From assembly GCA_030431695.1 (NCBI GenBank), contig JAUIIU010000022.1, positions 1-40,121 of the forward strand: a DNA stretch of 40,121 nucleotides. Direction: 5' to 3'. Below the pieces are notes generated by a model that saw only the letters and a program-made list of their open reading frames with translations, was not told the DNA's origin and ran no database searches. This DNA is from Bacteroidia bacterium. GTDB lineage: Bacteria; Bacteroidota; Bacteroidia; Flavobacteriales; Flavobacteriaceae. Of the stretch, positions 1 to 7,542 are shown in pieces. Numbering within the stretch: position 1 is the first letter of the stretch; every line of letters begins with the position of its first letter. A program made the position numbers and the translations under genes.

Positions 1-373
1 GGATTTTGACGGTGATGGTGATATCGATGCCGAAGATGATGAGGAATATGAGTCTATCAGCTTCTTTTCGGGGATCTTCAAATCCTTCGGGGATGCTCCC
101 GATGGTTTCGGTGAAGAATTGAAAGAAACTACCTGGGCTCTTGGTGCGGAATACTGGTACCAGGATGTGTTTGCATTCAGAACCGGTTATTTCAATGAAA
201 GCGATCAAAAAGGATCACGTAAGTTCCTTTCGCTTGGAGCTGGGTTCCGTTACACGGCGATCAACATAGACATTTCATACCTGTTCTCTACTTCGAAGGT
301 GAGAAGCCCGCTGGAAGGAACACTTCGTTTCGGACTAACCTTCAACTTCGGGGACGAGTACGACGAATACTAG
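1..373 (+). CDS. porV: Type IX secretion outer membrane protein PorV (LptO), C-terminal part
   Basis: This is the last ~123 residues of a protein whose beginning lies left of the window; the open frame runs from base 2 with no start needed inside. The visible part has alternating aromatic/polar strands typical of an outer membrane beta barrel (FRTGYFNES, FLSLGAGFRYT, INIDISYLFS) and ends in a terminal strand (LRFGLTFNFG). An acidic, Asp/Gly-rich stretch near the start of the fragment fits the loop insertion seen in flavobacterial PorV proteins. PorV is the T9SS shuttle that carries cargo to the PorU sortase. Adjacency to cdd and pdhA matches the porU-porV-cdd-pdhA-pdhC order I recall from Flavobacteriaceae. 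Identification rests on this context plus the barrel pattern; another FadL-like barrel is a weaker alternative. Confidence 0.82.
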   Translation, partial: DFDGDGDIDAEDDEEYESISFFSGIFKSFGDAPDGFGEELKETTWALGAEYWYQDVFAFRTGYFNESDQKGSRKFLSLGAGFRYTAINIDISYLFSTSKVRSPLEGTLRFGLTFNFGDEYDEY

Positions 374-377
374 TAGT

Positions 378-863
378 TTGAAAAAACATAAACTGGAGAC
401 CTATCTGGAGGTCTATGATTCCATATCAGAACTACCGGATACTATCCAAAATCTTATGAATAAGGCGCAGCAAGCACGTAATAATGCTTATGCGCCTTAT
501 TCGCATTTTAAGGTAGGTGCGGCCCTAGAGTTGTCCAACGGTGTTATTGTATTGGGGAGCAACCAGGAGAACGCTGCCTTCCCATCCGGATTATGTGCCG
601 AAAGAGTGGCCGTATTTGCCGCAGGGGCGAATTATCCAGGTGAACGGATCCTGCACCTCGCACTTACCGTACAGTCCGGACACAAAGAGATCACAACCCC
701 TACACCTCCATGCGGAGCCTGCCGTCAGTCCCTGGCCGAATACGAGGTAAACCAGGATCACCCAATTGAACTTTATTTCATGGGTGAGACGGGAAAGGTG
801 GTCAAATCGCAATCGGTTCGGGACCTGCTTCCACTGATCTTCGACAGCTCCTTCCTGGAATAA
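378..863 (+). CDS. cdd: Cytidine deaminase
   Basis: 161-residue homotetrameric-type cytidine deaminase, which converts cytidine/deoxycytidine to uridine/deoxyuridine in pyrimidine salvage. Visible motifs: substrate-binding AYAPYSHFKVGAAL (residues 37-50), the zinc/catalytic segment C-A-E at 73-75 (Cys ligand and proton-shuttle Glu75) and PCGAC at 111-115 with the other two zinc-binding cysteines. The start is a TTG four bases after the porV stop. I keep it because the residues before the first ATG (Met27) match the N-terminal helix normally present in flavobacterial Cdd (about 160 residues). It is probably co-transcribed with porV, since no promoter-sized gap separates them. Confidence 0.95.
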   Translation: MKKHKLETYLEVYDSISELPDTIQNLMNKAQQARNNAYAPYSHFKVGAALELSNGVIVLGSNQENAAFPSGLCAERVAVFAAGANYPGERILHLALTVQSGHKEITTPTPPCGACRQSLAEYEVNQDHPIELYFMGETGKVVKSQSVRDLLPLIFDSSFLE

Positions 864-940
864 TTGCAAATTCGAACTTCCTAAATCGTTTTCGGGATTT
901 AATTTAGTAGCTTGGTTTTTTATAGTACTTCAGAATATAG

Positions 941-948
941 TATTTTTG
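941..948 (+). promoter_or_regulatory. Putative -7 promoter box for pdhA
   Basis: TATTTTTG matches the Bacteroidota -7 consensus TAnnTTTG and sits 54 bases before the pdhA start, in the 139-base gap after cdd. A TTG at 912-914 is a little far (26 bases) for the usual -33 partner, so only the -7 box is well supported. Confidence 0.45.
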
Positions 949-1002
949 TTATTCGCGAAATTTGAACGCGCTGTATAGTTCGGATCAACCATATTTCTGA
1001 AA

Positions 1003-2001
1003 ATGAAAAGAATTACAAAACAAACGTATCTTCAATGGTATGAGGATATGCTCTTCTGGAGAAAGTTTGAAGACAAACTTGCCCAGGTCTATATCAACCA
1101 AAAAGTGAGAGGTTTCCTGCACTTGTACAATGGTCAGGAGGCTGTTCTGGCAGGTGCATTGCACGCCATGGACCTCACCAAAGACAGGATGATCACGGCA
1201 TACAGGAACCATGTGCAGCCTATTGGCATGGGCGAGGATCCTAAGAAGGTAATGGCCGAACTCTACGGTAAAGGAACTGGAACCTCACAAGGACTGGGTG
1301 GCTCAATGCACATCTTCTCAAAGGAACACAGGTTCTATGGTGGACACGGAATTGTCGGTGGACAGATTCCTTTGGGAGCTGGCCTTGCTTTTGCCGATAA
1401 ATACCACGATCGGGATTCAGTAACAATTACGTATATGGGCGATGGTGCCACAAGACAGGGTTCGTTGCACGAAACCTTCAACCTGGCAACATTGTGGAAT
1501 CTTCCTGTGGTTTTCTGTGTTGAGAACAACGGTTACGCTATGGGAACATCGGTTGAACGAACCGCAAGTCACAGTGATATTTGGAAACTGGGTCTGGGAT
1601 ACGAAATGCCATGTAAACCGGTTGACGGTATGAAGCCTGAAGTGGTAGCGCGTGAGATGGATGAAGCAATTCAACGTGCCCGAAGCGGTGGAGGACCTTC
1701 GTTCCTGGAGATTCGAACCTACAGGTATCGCGGACATTCGATGAGTGATGCACAGCACTACCGGTCGAAAGAAGAAGTGGCACGTAAGCAGGAGGAAGAT
1801 CCTATAGATTATGTTCTGAATCATATCTACGAGAAGAAATGGGCCACGGAGAAAGAAATTGGAGCTATTAATGATAGAGTCAAGAAGCTTGTAAAAGAGT
1901 GCGAGAAGTTTGCCGAAGATTCTCCATACCCGGAAAAGAACGTAATGTACGACGTGGTCTACGAGCAGGAAGACTATCCTTTTTTACCTCATAAATTATA
2001 A
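1003..2001 (+). CDS. pdhA: Pyruvate dehydrogenase E1 component subunit alpha
   Basis: 332 residues. It is the thiamine-diphosphate subunit of the alpha2beta2 E1 that decarboxylates pyruvate and acetylates the lipoyl group of E2. The ThDP/Mg motif starts at GDG (146-148) and ends at NN (175-176). The RYRGHSMSD loop (241-249) is the conserved loop that carries the regulatory serine region in E1-alpha proteins. The gene is followed after three bases by the E2 gene, so the two are translated from one message. The beta subunit is not adjacent in this window, as is usual in flavobacteria where pdhB lies elsewhere. A branched-chain E1-alpha is a weaker alternative, disfavoured by the neighbouring PdhC. 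Confidence 0.95.
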   Translation: MKRITKQTYLQWYEDMLFWRKFEDKLAQVYINQKVRGFLHLYNGQEAVLAGALHAMDLTKDRMITAYRNHVQPIGMGEDPKKVMAELYGKGTGTSQGLGGSMHIFSKEHRFYGGHGIVGGQIPLGAGLAFADKYHDRDSVTITYMGDGATRQGSLHETFNLATLWNLPVVFCVENNGYAMGTSVERTASHSDIWKLGLGYEMPCKPVDGMKPEVVAREMDEAIQRARSGGGPSFLEIRTYRYRGHSMSDAQHYRSKEEVARKQEEDPIDYVLNHIYEKKWATEKEIGAINDRVKKLVKECEKFAEDSPYPEKNVMYDVVYEQEDYPFLPHKL

Positions 2002-2004
2002 ACT

Positions 2005-3603
2005 ATGGCAGAAATCATAACCATGCCCCGCTTGAGCGACACCATGGAAGAAGGAACGGTGGCTAGCTGGCTTAAGAAAGTAGGAGATAAAGTCTCCGAA
2101 GGGGATATATTGGCAGAGATCGAAACAGACAAAGCCACCATGGAATTTGAGTCGTTCTACGAGGGTACTTTACTGCATATTGGTATTGCTGAAGGAGAAA
2201 CTGCCGAAGTAGATAAATTGCTTGCCATAATAGGTGACGAAGGGGAAGACATAACCTCCCTATTGGCTGGTGGCGCACCAGACGGGAAAGCTGAAGTGAA
2301 AAGTGAAACAGCGGAGGTAACAGTCGAAGAAACTGCGCCGGACAATGAAGTTGAAACTTCGGAGATCCCGGAAGGGGTTTCTGTTATCACCATGCCACGA
2401 CTCAGTGATACCATGGAAGAGGGTACTGTGGCTAAATGGCTGAAGAAAGAAGGAGACAAAGTGGAAGAGGGAGATATCCTGGCCGAGATAGAAACAGATA
2501 AGGCCACCATGGAATTCGAATCCTTCTATTCGGGTACCCTTCTTAAAATTGGTATTACTGAAGGTGGAACAGCCAAGGTTGATGCCCTACTGGCAATCAT
2601 TGGCCCTGAAGGTACAGATGTTTCCAATATCAGTGCTTCGCCTAAACCCGCAGCCAAGGAAGTTCCGGCAGAACAACCCAAAACCGAAAAAACACTCGAA
2701 ACCAAATCGGCTCCTGTTGCTGTCTCAACGGCACCTGCGCCGGTTACAACTACTAATGGCAGGATATTCGCTTCACCCCTGGCCAGGAAATTGGCAGAGG
2801 AGAAAGGGATTTCGCTTGCGGCGGTGAGAGGTTCGGGCGAGAACGGTCGAGTCGTAAAACGCGATATCGAGAACTACCAGCCTGCAACCGGTGGGATAGC
2901 GACTTATGTGCCGGTAGGAGAGGAGTCTTTTGAGGAGGTGAACAATTCTCAAATGCGAAAGACCATCGCCAAACGCCTGGGCGAATCCAAATTCACTGCT
3001 CCGCATTACTATCTTACGATAGAGCTCGATATGGACAACGCGATCGCCTCACGGGCTGCTATCAACAGTGACCCGAATGTGAAAATATCATTTAACGATA
3101 TGATCGTGAAGGCCTGTGCCATGGCATTGAGAAAACACCCGCAGGTAAACTCGCAATGGGCAGACAAGGTTACAAGGATCGCAAAACATATTCATTTGGG
3201 GGTTGCCGTAGCTGTAGATGATGGTTTAGTTGTGCCTGTACTGAAATTTGCAGACAATATGACCTTCTCCCAAATTGGTGCAGCAGTAAAGGAGCTTGCC
3301 GGAAAGGCAAGGGATAAAAAACTCACCCCGGACGAGATGCAGGGAAGTACCTTCACGGTATCCAACCTGGGTATGTTCGGGATAAAGGAATTCACCTCTA
3401 TCATCAACCAACCGAACTCGGCCATCCTCTCGGTAGGAGCGATCGTTGAGAAGCCCGTAGTGAAGAATGGTGCTATTGCCATTGGGAATACGATGACCGT
3501 TACCCTGGCGTGCGATCACCGCACGGTGGATGGTGCCACCGGTGCGAAGTTTCTTCAAACCCTAAGACAATATATCGAGAACCCGGTGACTATGTTCGTG
3601 TAG
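2005..3603 (+). CDS. pdhC: Pyruvate dehydrogenase E2 (dihydrolipoamide acetyltransferase) with two lipoyl domains
   Basis: 532 residues. Two very similar lipoyl domains occupy about residues 1-80 and 127-204; each has the ETDKATMEFESF site with lipoyl lysines at 43 and 166. They are joined by acidic or Ala/Pro-rich hinges. The peripheral subunit-binding domain lies at about 253-291 (ASPLARKLAEEKGI, then GSGENGRVVKRDI). The trimeric acetyltransferase core runs to the end with the catalytic DHRTVDG motif (His505, Asp509). The protein transfers acetyl groups to CoA and forms the core of the pyruvate dehydrogenase complex. It is translationally close to pdhA and is followed by a terminator-like hairpin. 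Confidence 0.95.
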   Translation: MAEIITMPRLSDTMEEGTVASWLKKVGDKVSEGDILAEIETDKATMEFESFYEGTLLHIGIAEGETAEVDKLLAIIGDEGEDITSLLAGGAPDGKAEVKSETAEVTVEETAPDNEVETSEIPEGVSVITMPRLSDTMEEGTVAKWLKKEGDKVEEGDILAEIETDKATMEFESFYSGTLLKIGITEGGTAKVDALLAIIGPEGTDVSNISASPKPAAKEVPAEQPKTEKTLETKSAPVAVSTAPAPVTTTNGRIFASPLARKLAEEKGISLAAVRGSGENGRVVKRDIENYQPATGGIATYVPVGEESFEEVNNSQMRKTIAKRLGESKFTAPHYYLTIELDMDNAIASRAAINSDPNVKISFNDMIVKACAMALRKHPQVNSQWADKVTRIAKHIHLGVAVAVDDGLVVPVLKFADNMTFSQIGAAVKELAGKARDKKLTPDEMQGSTFTVSNLGMFGIKEFTSIINQPNSAILSVGAIVEKPVVKNGAIAIGNTMTVTLACDHRTVDGATGAKFLQTLRQYIENPVTMFV

Positions 3604-3632
3604 TTCCGGACCGCAACAAAGGTTTTATGAAG

Positions 3633-3668
3633 TCCCGTGTCTCGTTATGTAAGGCACGGGATTTGTTT
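3633..3668 (+). terminator. Putative terminator after pdhC
   Basis: A hairpin with stem TCCCGTG (3633-3639) and CACGGGA (3655-3661) is followed by a T-rich stretch (TTTGTTTA). It sits 30 bases after the pdhC stop and just before the next gene. Confidence 0.6.
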
Positions 3669-3679
3669 ATCTTTAGCCT

Positions 3680-4363
3680 ATGAAGAAAAATGTAGTTATC
3701 ACCGGAACGAGCCGTGGAATCGGTTACGAACTGGTAGCACTTTTTGCCAATGAGGGACATAATGTGCTGGCACTGTCCAGGAATGACGTGCCGGTTTCAG
3801 GTATGGGGATCTCCAATTGTCACTGTTTCCCCTGTGATATTACCAGTACCTCAGATGTTGCGCGCGTATCTGACTTCCTGCGATCAAACTGGAAGCAGGT
3901 GGATATCCTGATCAACAACTCAGGTTACCTGGTCAATAAACCGTTCGGGCGGCTTTCACTGGAGGATTTTCAGCAATCTTATGAGGTAAATGTATTTGGT
4001 ACTGTCTCCATGACAAGGGCGGTACTGCCGTTTATGAATTCCGAAGGACATGTAGTCAACATCAGTAGTATGGGCGGTGTTCAGGGTAGTGCAAAATTTC
4101 CCGGCCTTACTGCATATAGCAGCAGTAAGGGCGCCTTGATCACACTCACAGAGGTCCTGGCGGAAGAATATAAGGAAAACGGCCCCTCCTTCAATGTTCT
4201 CGCACTTGGGGCGGTTCAAACGGAAATGCTGGAAGAAGCATTCCCGGGTTACAAAGCACCACTGTCGGCCGCTGAAATGGCGAATTATATCATGGACTTT
4301 GCGTTAACTGGTCAGAAGTATTACAATGGGAAGATCATGCAGGTTTCAAGTACTACACCCTAA
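3680..4363 (+). CDS. Short-chain dehydrogenase/reductase family protein
   Basis: 227-residue classical SDR. The Rossmann nucleotide-binding motif TGTSRGIG is at 8-15, NNSG at 79-82, the catalytic serine region ISS at 128-130 and the Tyr/Lys pair YSSSK at 146-150. Arg14 after the glycine motif suggests NADP(H) preference, but this is inference. The substrate cannot be read from the sequence. It is the first gene of a four-gene run (SDR, SprT-like, manC, DUF389) with gaps of 0-3 bases, so it is probably co-transcribed with them, although no functional link is obvious. TATCTTTA at 3668-3675, close to the TAnnTTTG consensus, lies directly before the start. Confidence 0.9.
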   Translation: MKKNVVITGTSRGIGYELVALFANEGHNVLALSRNDVPVSGMGISNCHCFPCDITSTSDVARVSDFLRSNWKQVDILINNSGYLVNKPFGRLSLEDFQQSYEVNVFGTVSMTRAVLPFMNSEGHVVNISSMGGVQGSAKFPGLTAYSSSKGALITLTEVLAEEYKENGPSFNVLALGAVQTEMLEEAFPGYKAPLSAAEMANYIMDFALTGQKYYNGKIMQVSSTTP

Positions 4364-4366
4364 CTA

Positions 4367-4963
4367 ATGGCGGAAGTACTTCAGAAATACTTACCGGAAG
4401 CCGCTGTCGATCAGGTTTTGGATTTGATCCGGAAGAACGGTGTACACCTGAAGATCGTGAACGAAAGGGTGACACGGCACGGCGATTACAAGAAATTACC
4501 CAACGGAGGCCATAGGATCACAGTCAACGCCAATCTCAACAAATACCGCTTCCTGATCACCCTGGTCCATGAAATAGCACATTTGGTGGCCTTTCGCGAT
4601 TACGGACGAACCATTAAACCCCATGGAAAGGAGTGGAAACATATCTTTCAGCAACTGATGCTGCCATTTTTAAGGCCTGAAGTATTCCCCTCCTCACTGC
4701 TGCCTTTGCTTGCCCTGCATTTCAAGAACCCAAAGGCCTCGAGTGATACCGATGCCAGGTTGTCCCTCGCTCTCAAGCAGTACGATCCCCCGAATGATAA
4801 AAGCTTTATCTTTGAGATCCCGTACGGAGGCACCTTTAGATTGTATAATGGAAAGTTATTCAAACGCGGAAACAAGCGGGTAAAGCGATACGAATGCCTC
4901 GATTTGGACAGCGGCAGGATATATTTGTTCAATCCGAATGCTGAAGTTGAATATATAAAGTAA
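4367..4963 (+). CDS. SprT-like zinc metalloprotease domain protein
   Basis: 198 residues with the zinc-protease motif HEIAH at 68-72 inside LVHEIAHLVAF, followed by HGKEWKHIF (86-94) which carries the expected third-ligand region of SprT/Spartan-like domains. Eukaryotic Spartan cleaves DNA-protein crosslinks. The bacterial SprT proteins are poorly characterised, so the role here is open. The C-terminal half (about 130-198) has a small beta-rich part (GTFRLYNGKLFKRG, RYECLDLDSG) resembling the usual SprT C-terminal domain but without an obvious Cys4 zinc site. The gene starts three bases after the SDR gene and ends two bases before manC. Confidence 0.85.
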   Translation: MAEVLQKYLPEAAVDQVLDLIRKNGVHLKIVNERVTRHGDYKKLPNGGHRITVNANLNKYRFLITLVHEIAHLVAFRDYGRTIKPHGKEWKHIFQQLMLPFLRPEVFPSSLLPLLALHFKNPKASSDTDARLSLALKQYDPPNDKSFIFEIPYGGTFRLYNGKLFKRGNKRVKRYECLDLDSGRIYLFNPNAEVEYIK

Positions 4964-4965
4964 TT

Positions 4966-6045
4966 ATGAAGAACGATTTGTATGCTGTGATCATGGCCGG
5001 TGGGATCGGTTCGAGATTCTGGCCTGTTAGTACCAGCAAATTTCCGAAACAGTTTCACGATATGCTCGGAACCGGACAGAGCCTGTTGCAAAAAACATAT
5101 TCCCGTTTGTCATCGGGTATTCCTTCGGAAAATATCTGGGTGTTGACGAACGAAAGGTACAGTGAACTTGTACTCGAGCAGATCGACGGTATGAAGTCCT
5201 CCCAGGTGGTTCCTGAACCCGCCATGCGGAATACCGCTCCATGTATCCTGCTTTCGGCTTTGAAGATCGCGAAGATGAATCCGAATGCCTTGATGATCGT
5301 TGCGCCTAGCGACCACTGGATAGAGGATGAAGCTGCATTTATGAAGGATGTTTCTGAATGTTTCCAGGCATGTGTAAAGGATGATGTTCTCATTACGCTA
5401 GGAATACGGCCAACCTTTCCGAATACCGGGTATGGTTATATCGAAAGTGACGTTTCAGAAACTTCAGAAATAAAAAAAGTGATGCAGTTCCGGGAAAAAC
5501 CCGACTATGAAACTGCCAGGAGCTTTGTTGAGGCAGGTAATTTCTTCTGGAATGCCGGCATATTCATATGGAGCGTAAAGAGTATCATAGAGGCGTTTCA
5601 GAAATATTTACCCGAAATGTATGAGTTATTCGCAGCCGGCGAATCGGTTTTGAACACTTCAGAAGAAAAACAGTTCGTAGAAAAGGAATACGGGAAGTCC
5701 GAAAACATTTCCATCGATTACGGGATCCTGGAAAAAGCCGGGAATGTGCATGTGAAGCCCGCGACCTTCGACTGGAATGACCTGGGTACCTGGGGTGCGC
5801 TGCACGACAAACTGGAAAAGGACTCCAATGAGAATGCGGTGGTGAGGGCCATTCCACATTTAAAGGATGCTGAGGGGAACATGGTTTATAGCAGCAAGGA
5901 AAAACTGGTCGTTATAGACGGTCTGAAAGATTATATTGTAGTGGATAAGGACAATGTCCTGCTAATTTACCCGAAAGAAAAAGAGCAAAAAATTAAGAAT
6001 CTGTTAACTGAAATATCGAATACTTTTGGCGAAAATTATACATAG
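4966..6045 (+). CDS. manC: Mannose-1-phosphate guanylyltransferase
   Basis: 359-residue nucleotidyltransferase making GDP-mannose from mannose-1-phosphate and GTP, a precursor for surface polysaccharides and GDP-fucose. The N-terminal GTP-binding signature is at 11-28 (AGGIGSRFWPVSTSKFPK). FREKPD at 175-180 is the sugar-phosphate motif, WNAGIF is at 195-200, and a late FDWNDLGTW segment is present. It is the short form, without the C-terminal phosphomannose isomerase domain of the ~480-residue bifunctional enzymes. It lies two bases after the SprT-like gene and abuts the DUF389 gene (TAG directly followed by ATG), indicating one transcript. Confidence 0.93.
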   Translation: MKNDLYAVIMAGGIGSRFWPVSTSKFPKQFHDMLGTGQSLLQKTYSRLSSGIPSENIWVLTNERYSELVLEQIDGMKSSQVVPEPAMRNTAPCILLSALKIAKMNPNALMIVAPSDHWIEDEAAFMKDVSECFQACVKDDVLITLGIRPTFPNTGYGYIESDVSETSEIKKVMQFREKPDYETARSFVEAGNFFWNAGIFIWSVKSIIEAFQKYLPEMYELFAAGESVLNTSEEKQFVEKEYGKSENISIDYGILEKAGNVHVKPATFDWNDLGTWGALHDKLEKDSNENAVVRAIPHLKDAEGNMVYSSKEKLVVIDGLKDYIVVDKDNVLLIYPKEKEQKIKNLLTEISNTFGENYT

Positions 6046-7497
6046 ATGAATTCCGAAGAAAACAATACCAATGGTTCTGCATCCAACGAGGAACAGTTTG
6101 AGCACTTAAAGCTCTCGACCTGGGAGAATATTAAGAAGTTCTTTTCCGAGTTACTTGATATTCGTACGGAAACAGATCGCGATGCCACCATCACGGCCGT
6201 CAAGAAAGATATTTCATTCAAGGGGCATAATGCCTGGATCCTTATCTTTTCGATCTTCGTGGCGTCTATCGGACTGAATGTAAGTAGTGCCGCCGTAGTG
6301 ATCGGTGCCATGCTTATCTCGCCACTAATGGGTCCGATCGTTGGTGTAGGTCTGGGAGTGGCTATCAACGATGTGGAGATGCTCCGTCGTTCGCTCATTA
6401 ACCTGGGCGTGATGATCGGGCTTAGTGTATTGACTGCTTTTCTTTATTTTAAGATATCACCTCTTACCAAGGAGACTCCGGAACTTTTGGCCAGGACGTA
6501 TCCGACGATCCTGGATGTACTGGTAGCGATCTTCGGTGGTTTGGCGCTTATAGTCGCCAAGACCAAAAGCGGGACGATTGCCAGTGTGATCTTCGGTGTG
6601 GCGATCGCTACTGCCCTGATGCCACCTTTGTGTACCGTTGGGTATGGGCTGGCGGTCAATAATTTGCATTACGCGGGTGGGGCGATGTATTTATTCTCCA
6701 TTAATACGGTCTTCATTGCACTCTCGACCTTTATCGTTGCGAAACTGCTACGTTTTCCGTTGGTACGCTATGCCAACTCACGCAGGCGAAGAATGATCTC
6801 CAGGGTAGCGTCTTTGATCGCCCTGATCGTTATGGTTCCCAGTATAATTCTATTTGTGAATTTACTGGATCAGCAGGTATACGAGAACAAGACAAATGAG
6901 TTTGTTGCGGATGTGATAAATTATGAGGGAGCTGAAGTGGTAAAATTCACCCACGACTACGAAAGGAAGGAAATTGAGGTTTACCTGATTGGAAGGCCCG
7001 TACCGGAAGGTCAGCTGAATAAGTGGCAAACTACGCTTGATGAGACGGAGAAATTGCACGGTTCCAAACTCATCGTATACCAGGGTACGGATCAATCCGG
7101 AGAGCTTGCTGAAAAGATCTCGGGTGATCTGAAGCAGGATATCCTTGAGGATTTGTATGTGAACAACCAGAAAGAATTGAAGGACAAAGACCTTCGGATC
7201 GAATTCCTGGAGAATGAGATCACAAAGCTGAAGATAGACGAAATAGAATTTGCAAACCTAAGCAAAGAAGTACGCCTGAATTACGATAAATTGAACTCAT
7301 TCAGCTATTCCAAGCGTATAATGACGAATTTCAGTGCTGCGGACACGGTTGCAGCCTCCATAGACACCATTCCGGTATTCGAGGTCGATTGGGATCGATC
7401 GGTTAATTCCAGGACCAGGAAATCCAATAACGACAAACTCGCGAACTGGTTGAAATTCAAACTCAAGCTGGATACCCTGCTTATCGAAGAAAAATAA
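6046..7497 (+). CDS. DUF389 family membrane protein
   Basis: 483 residues. A charged cytoplasmic N-terminus (1-60) precedes a block of about six membrane segments (roughly 62-285). The block contains the DUF389 hallmark region SSAAVVIGAMLISPLMGPIVG (80-100), with a further ATALMPPLCTVGYGLAV segment. The C-terminal ~200 residues are soluble and include a Lys/Glu-rich stretch around KELKDKDLRIEFLENEITK that is probably a coiled coil. The function of DUF389/TIGR00341 proteins is not established to my knowledge. The start codon follows the manC stop with no gap, and a strong terminator follows the gene. Confidence 0.88.
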   Translation: MNSEENNTNGSASNEEQFEHLKLSTWENIKKFFSELLDIRTETDRDATITAVKKDISFKGHNAWILIFSIFVASIGLNVSSAAVVIGAMLISPLMGPIVGVGLGVAINDVEMLRRSLINLGVMIGLSVLTAFLYFKISPLTKETPELLARTYPTILDVLVAIFGGLALIVAKTKSGTIASVIFGVAIATALMPPLCTVGYGLAVNNLHYAGGAMYLFSINTVFIALSTFIVAKLLRFPLVRYANSRRRRMISRVASLIALIVMVPSIILFVNLLDQQVYENKTNEFVADVINYEGAEVVKFTHDYERKEIEVYLIGRPVPEGQLNKWQTTLDETEKLHGSKLIVYQGTDQSGELAEKISGDLKQDILEDLYVNNQKELKDKDLRIEFLENEITKLKIDEIEFANLSKEVRLNYDKLNSFSYSKRIMTNFSAADTVAASIDTIPVFEVDWDRSVNSRTRKSNNDKLANWLKFKLKLDTLLIEEK

Positions 7498-7502
7498 AAA
7501 AA

Positions 7503-7530
7503 GGCGCTCAATTGAGCGCCTTTAATTTTT
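7503..7530. terminator. Bidirectional terminator between convergent genes
   Basis: The perfect palindrome GGCGCTCAATTGAGCGCC (7503-7520) is preceded by an A-run (7493-7502) and followed by TTTAATTTTTTAT. It can therefore stop transcription from both the DUF389 gene (+) and the secreted CRTAC/FG-GAP gene (-). Confidence 0.9.
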
Positions 7531-7542
7531 TATCAAAAGCTG

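Noticed and set aside
4648-5091. A 147-codon minus-strand frame over the SprT-like/manC junction
   Set aside because: It spans two confident genes on the other strand and resembles no family.
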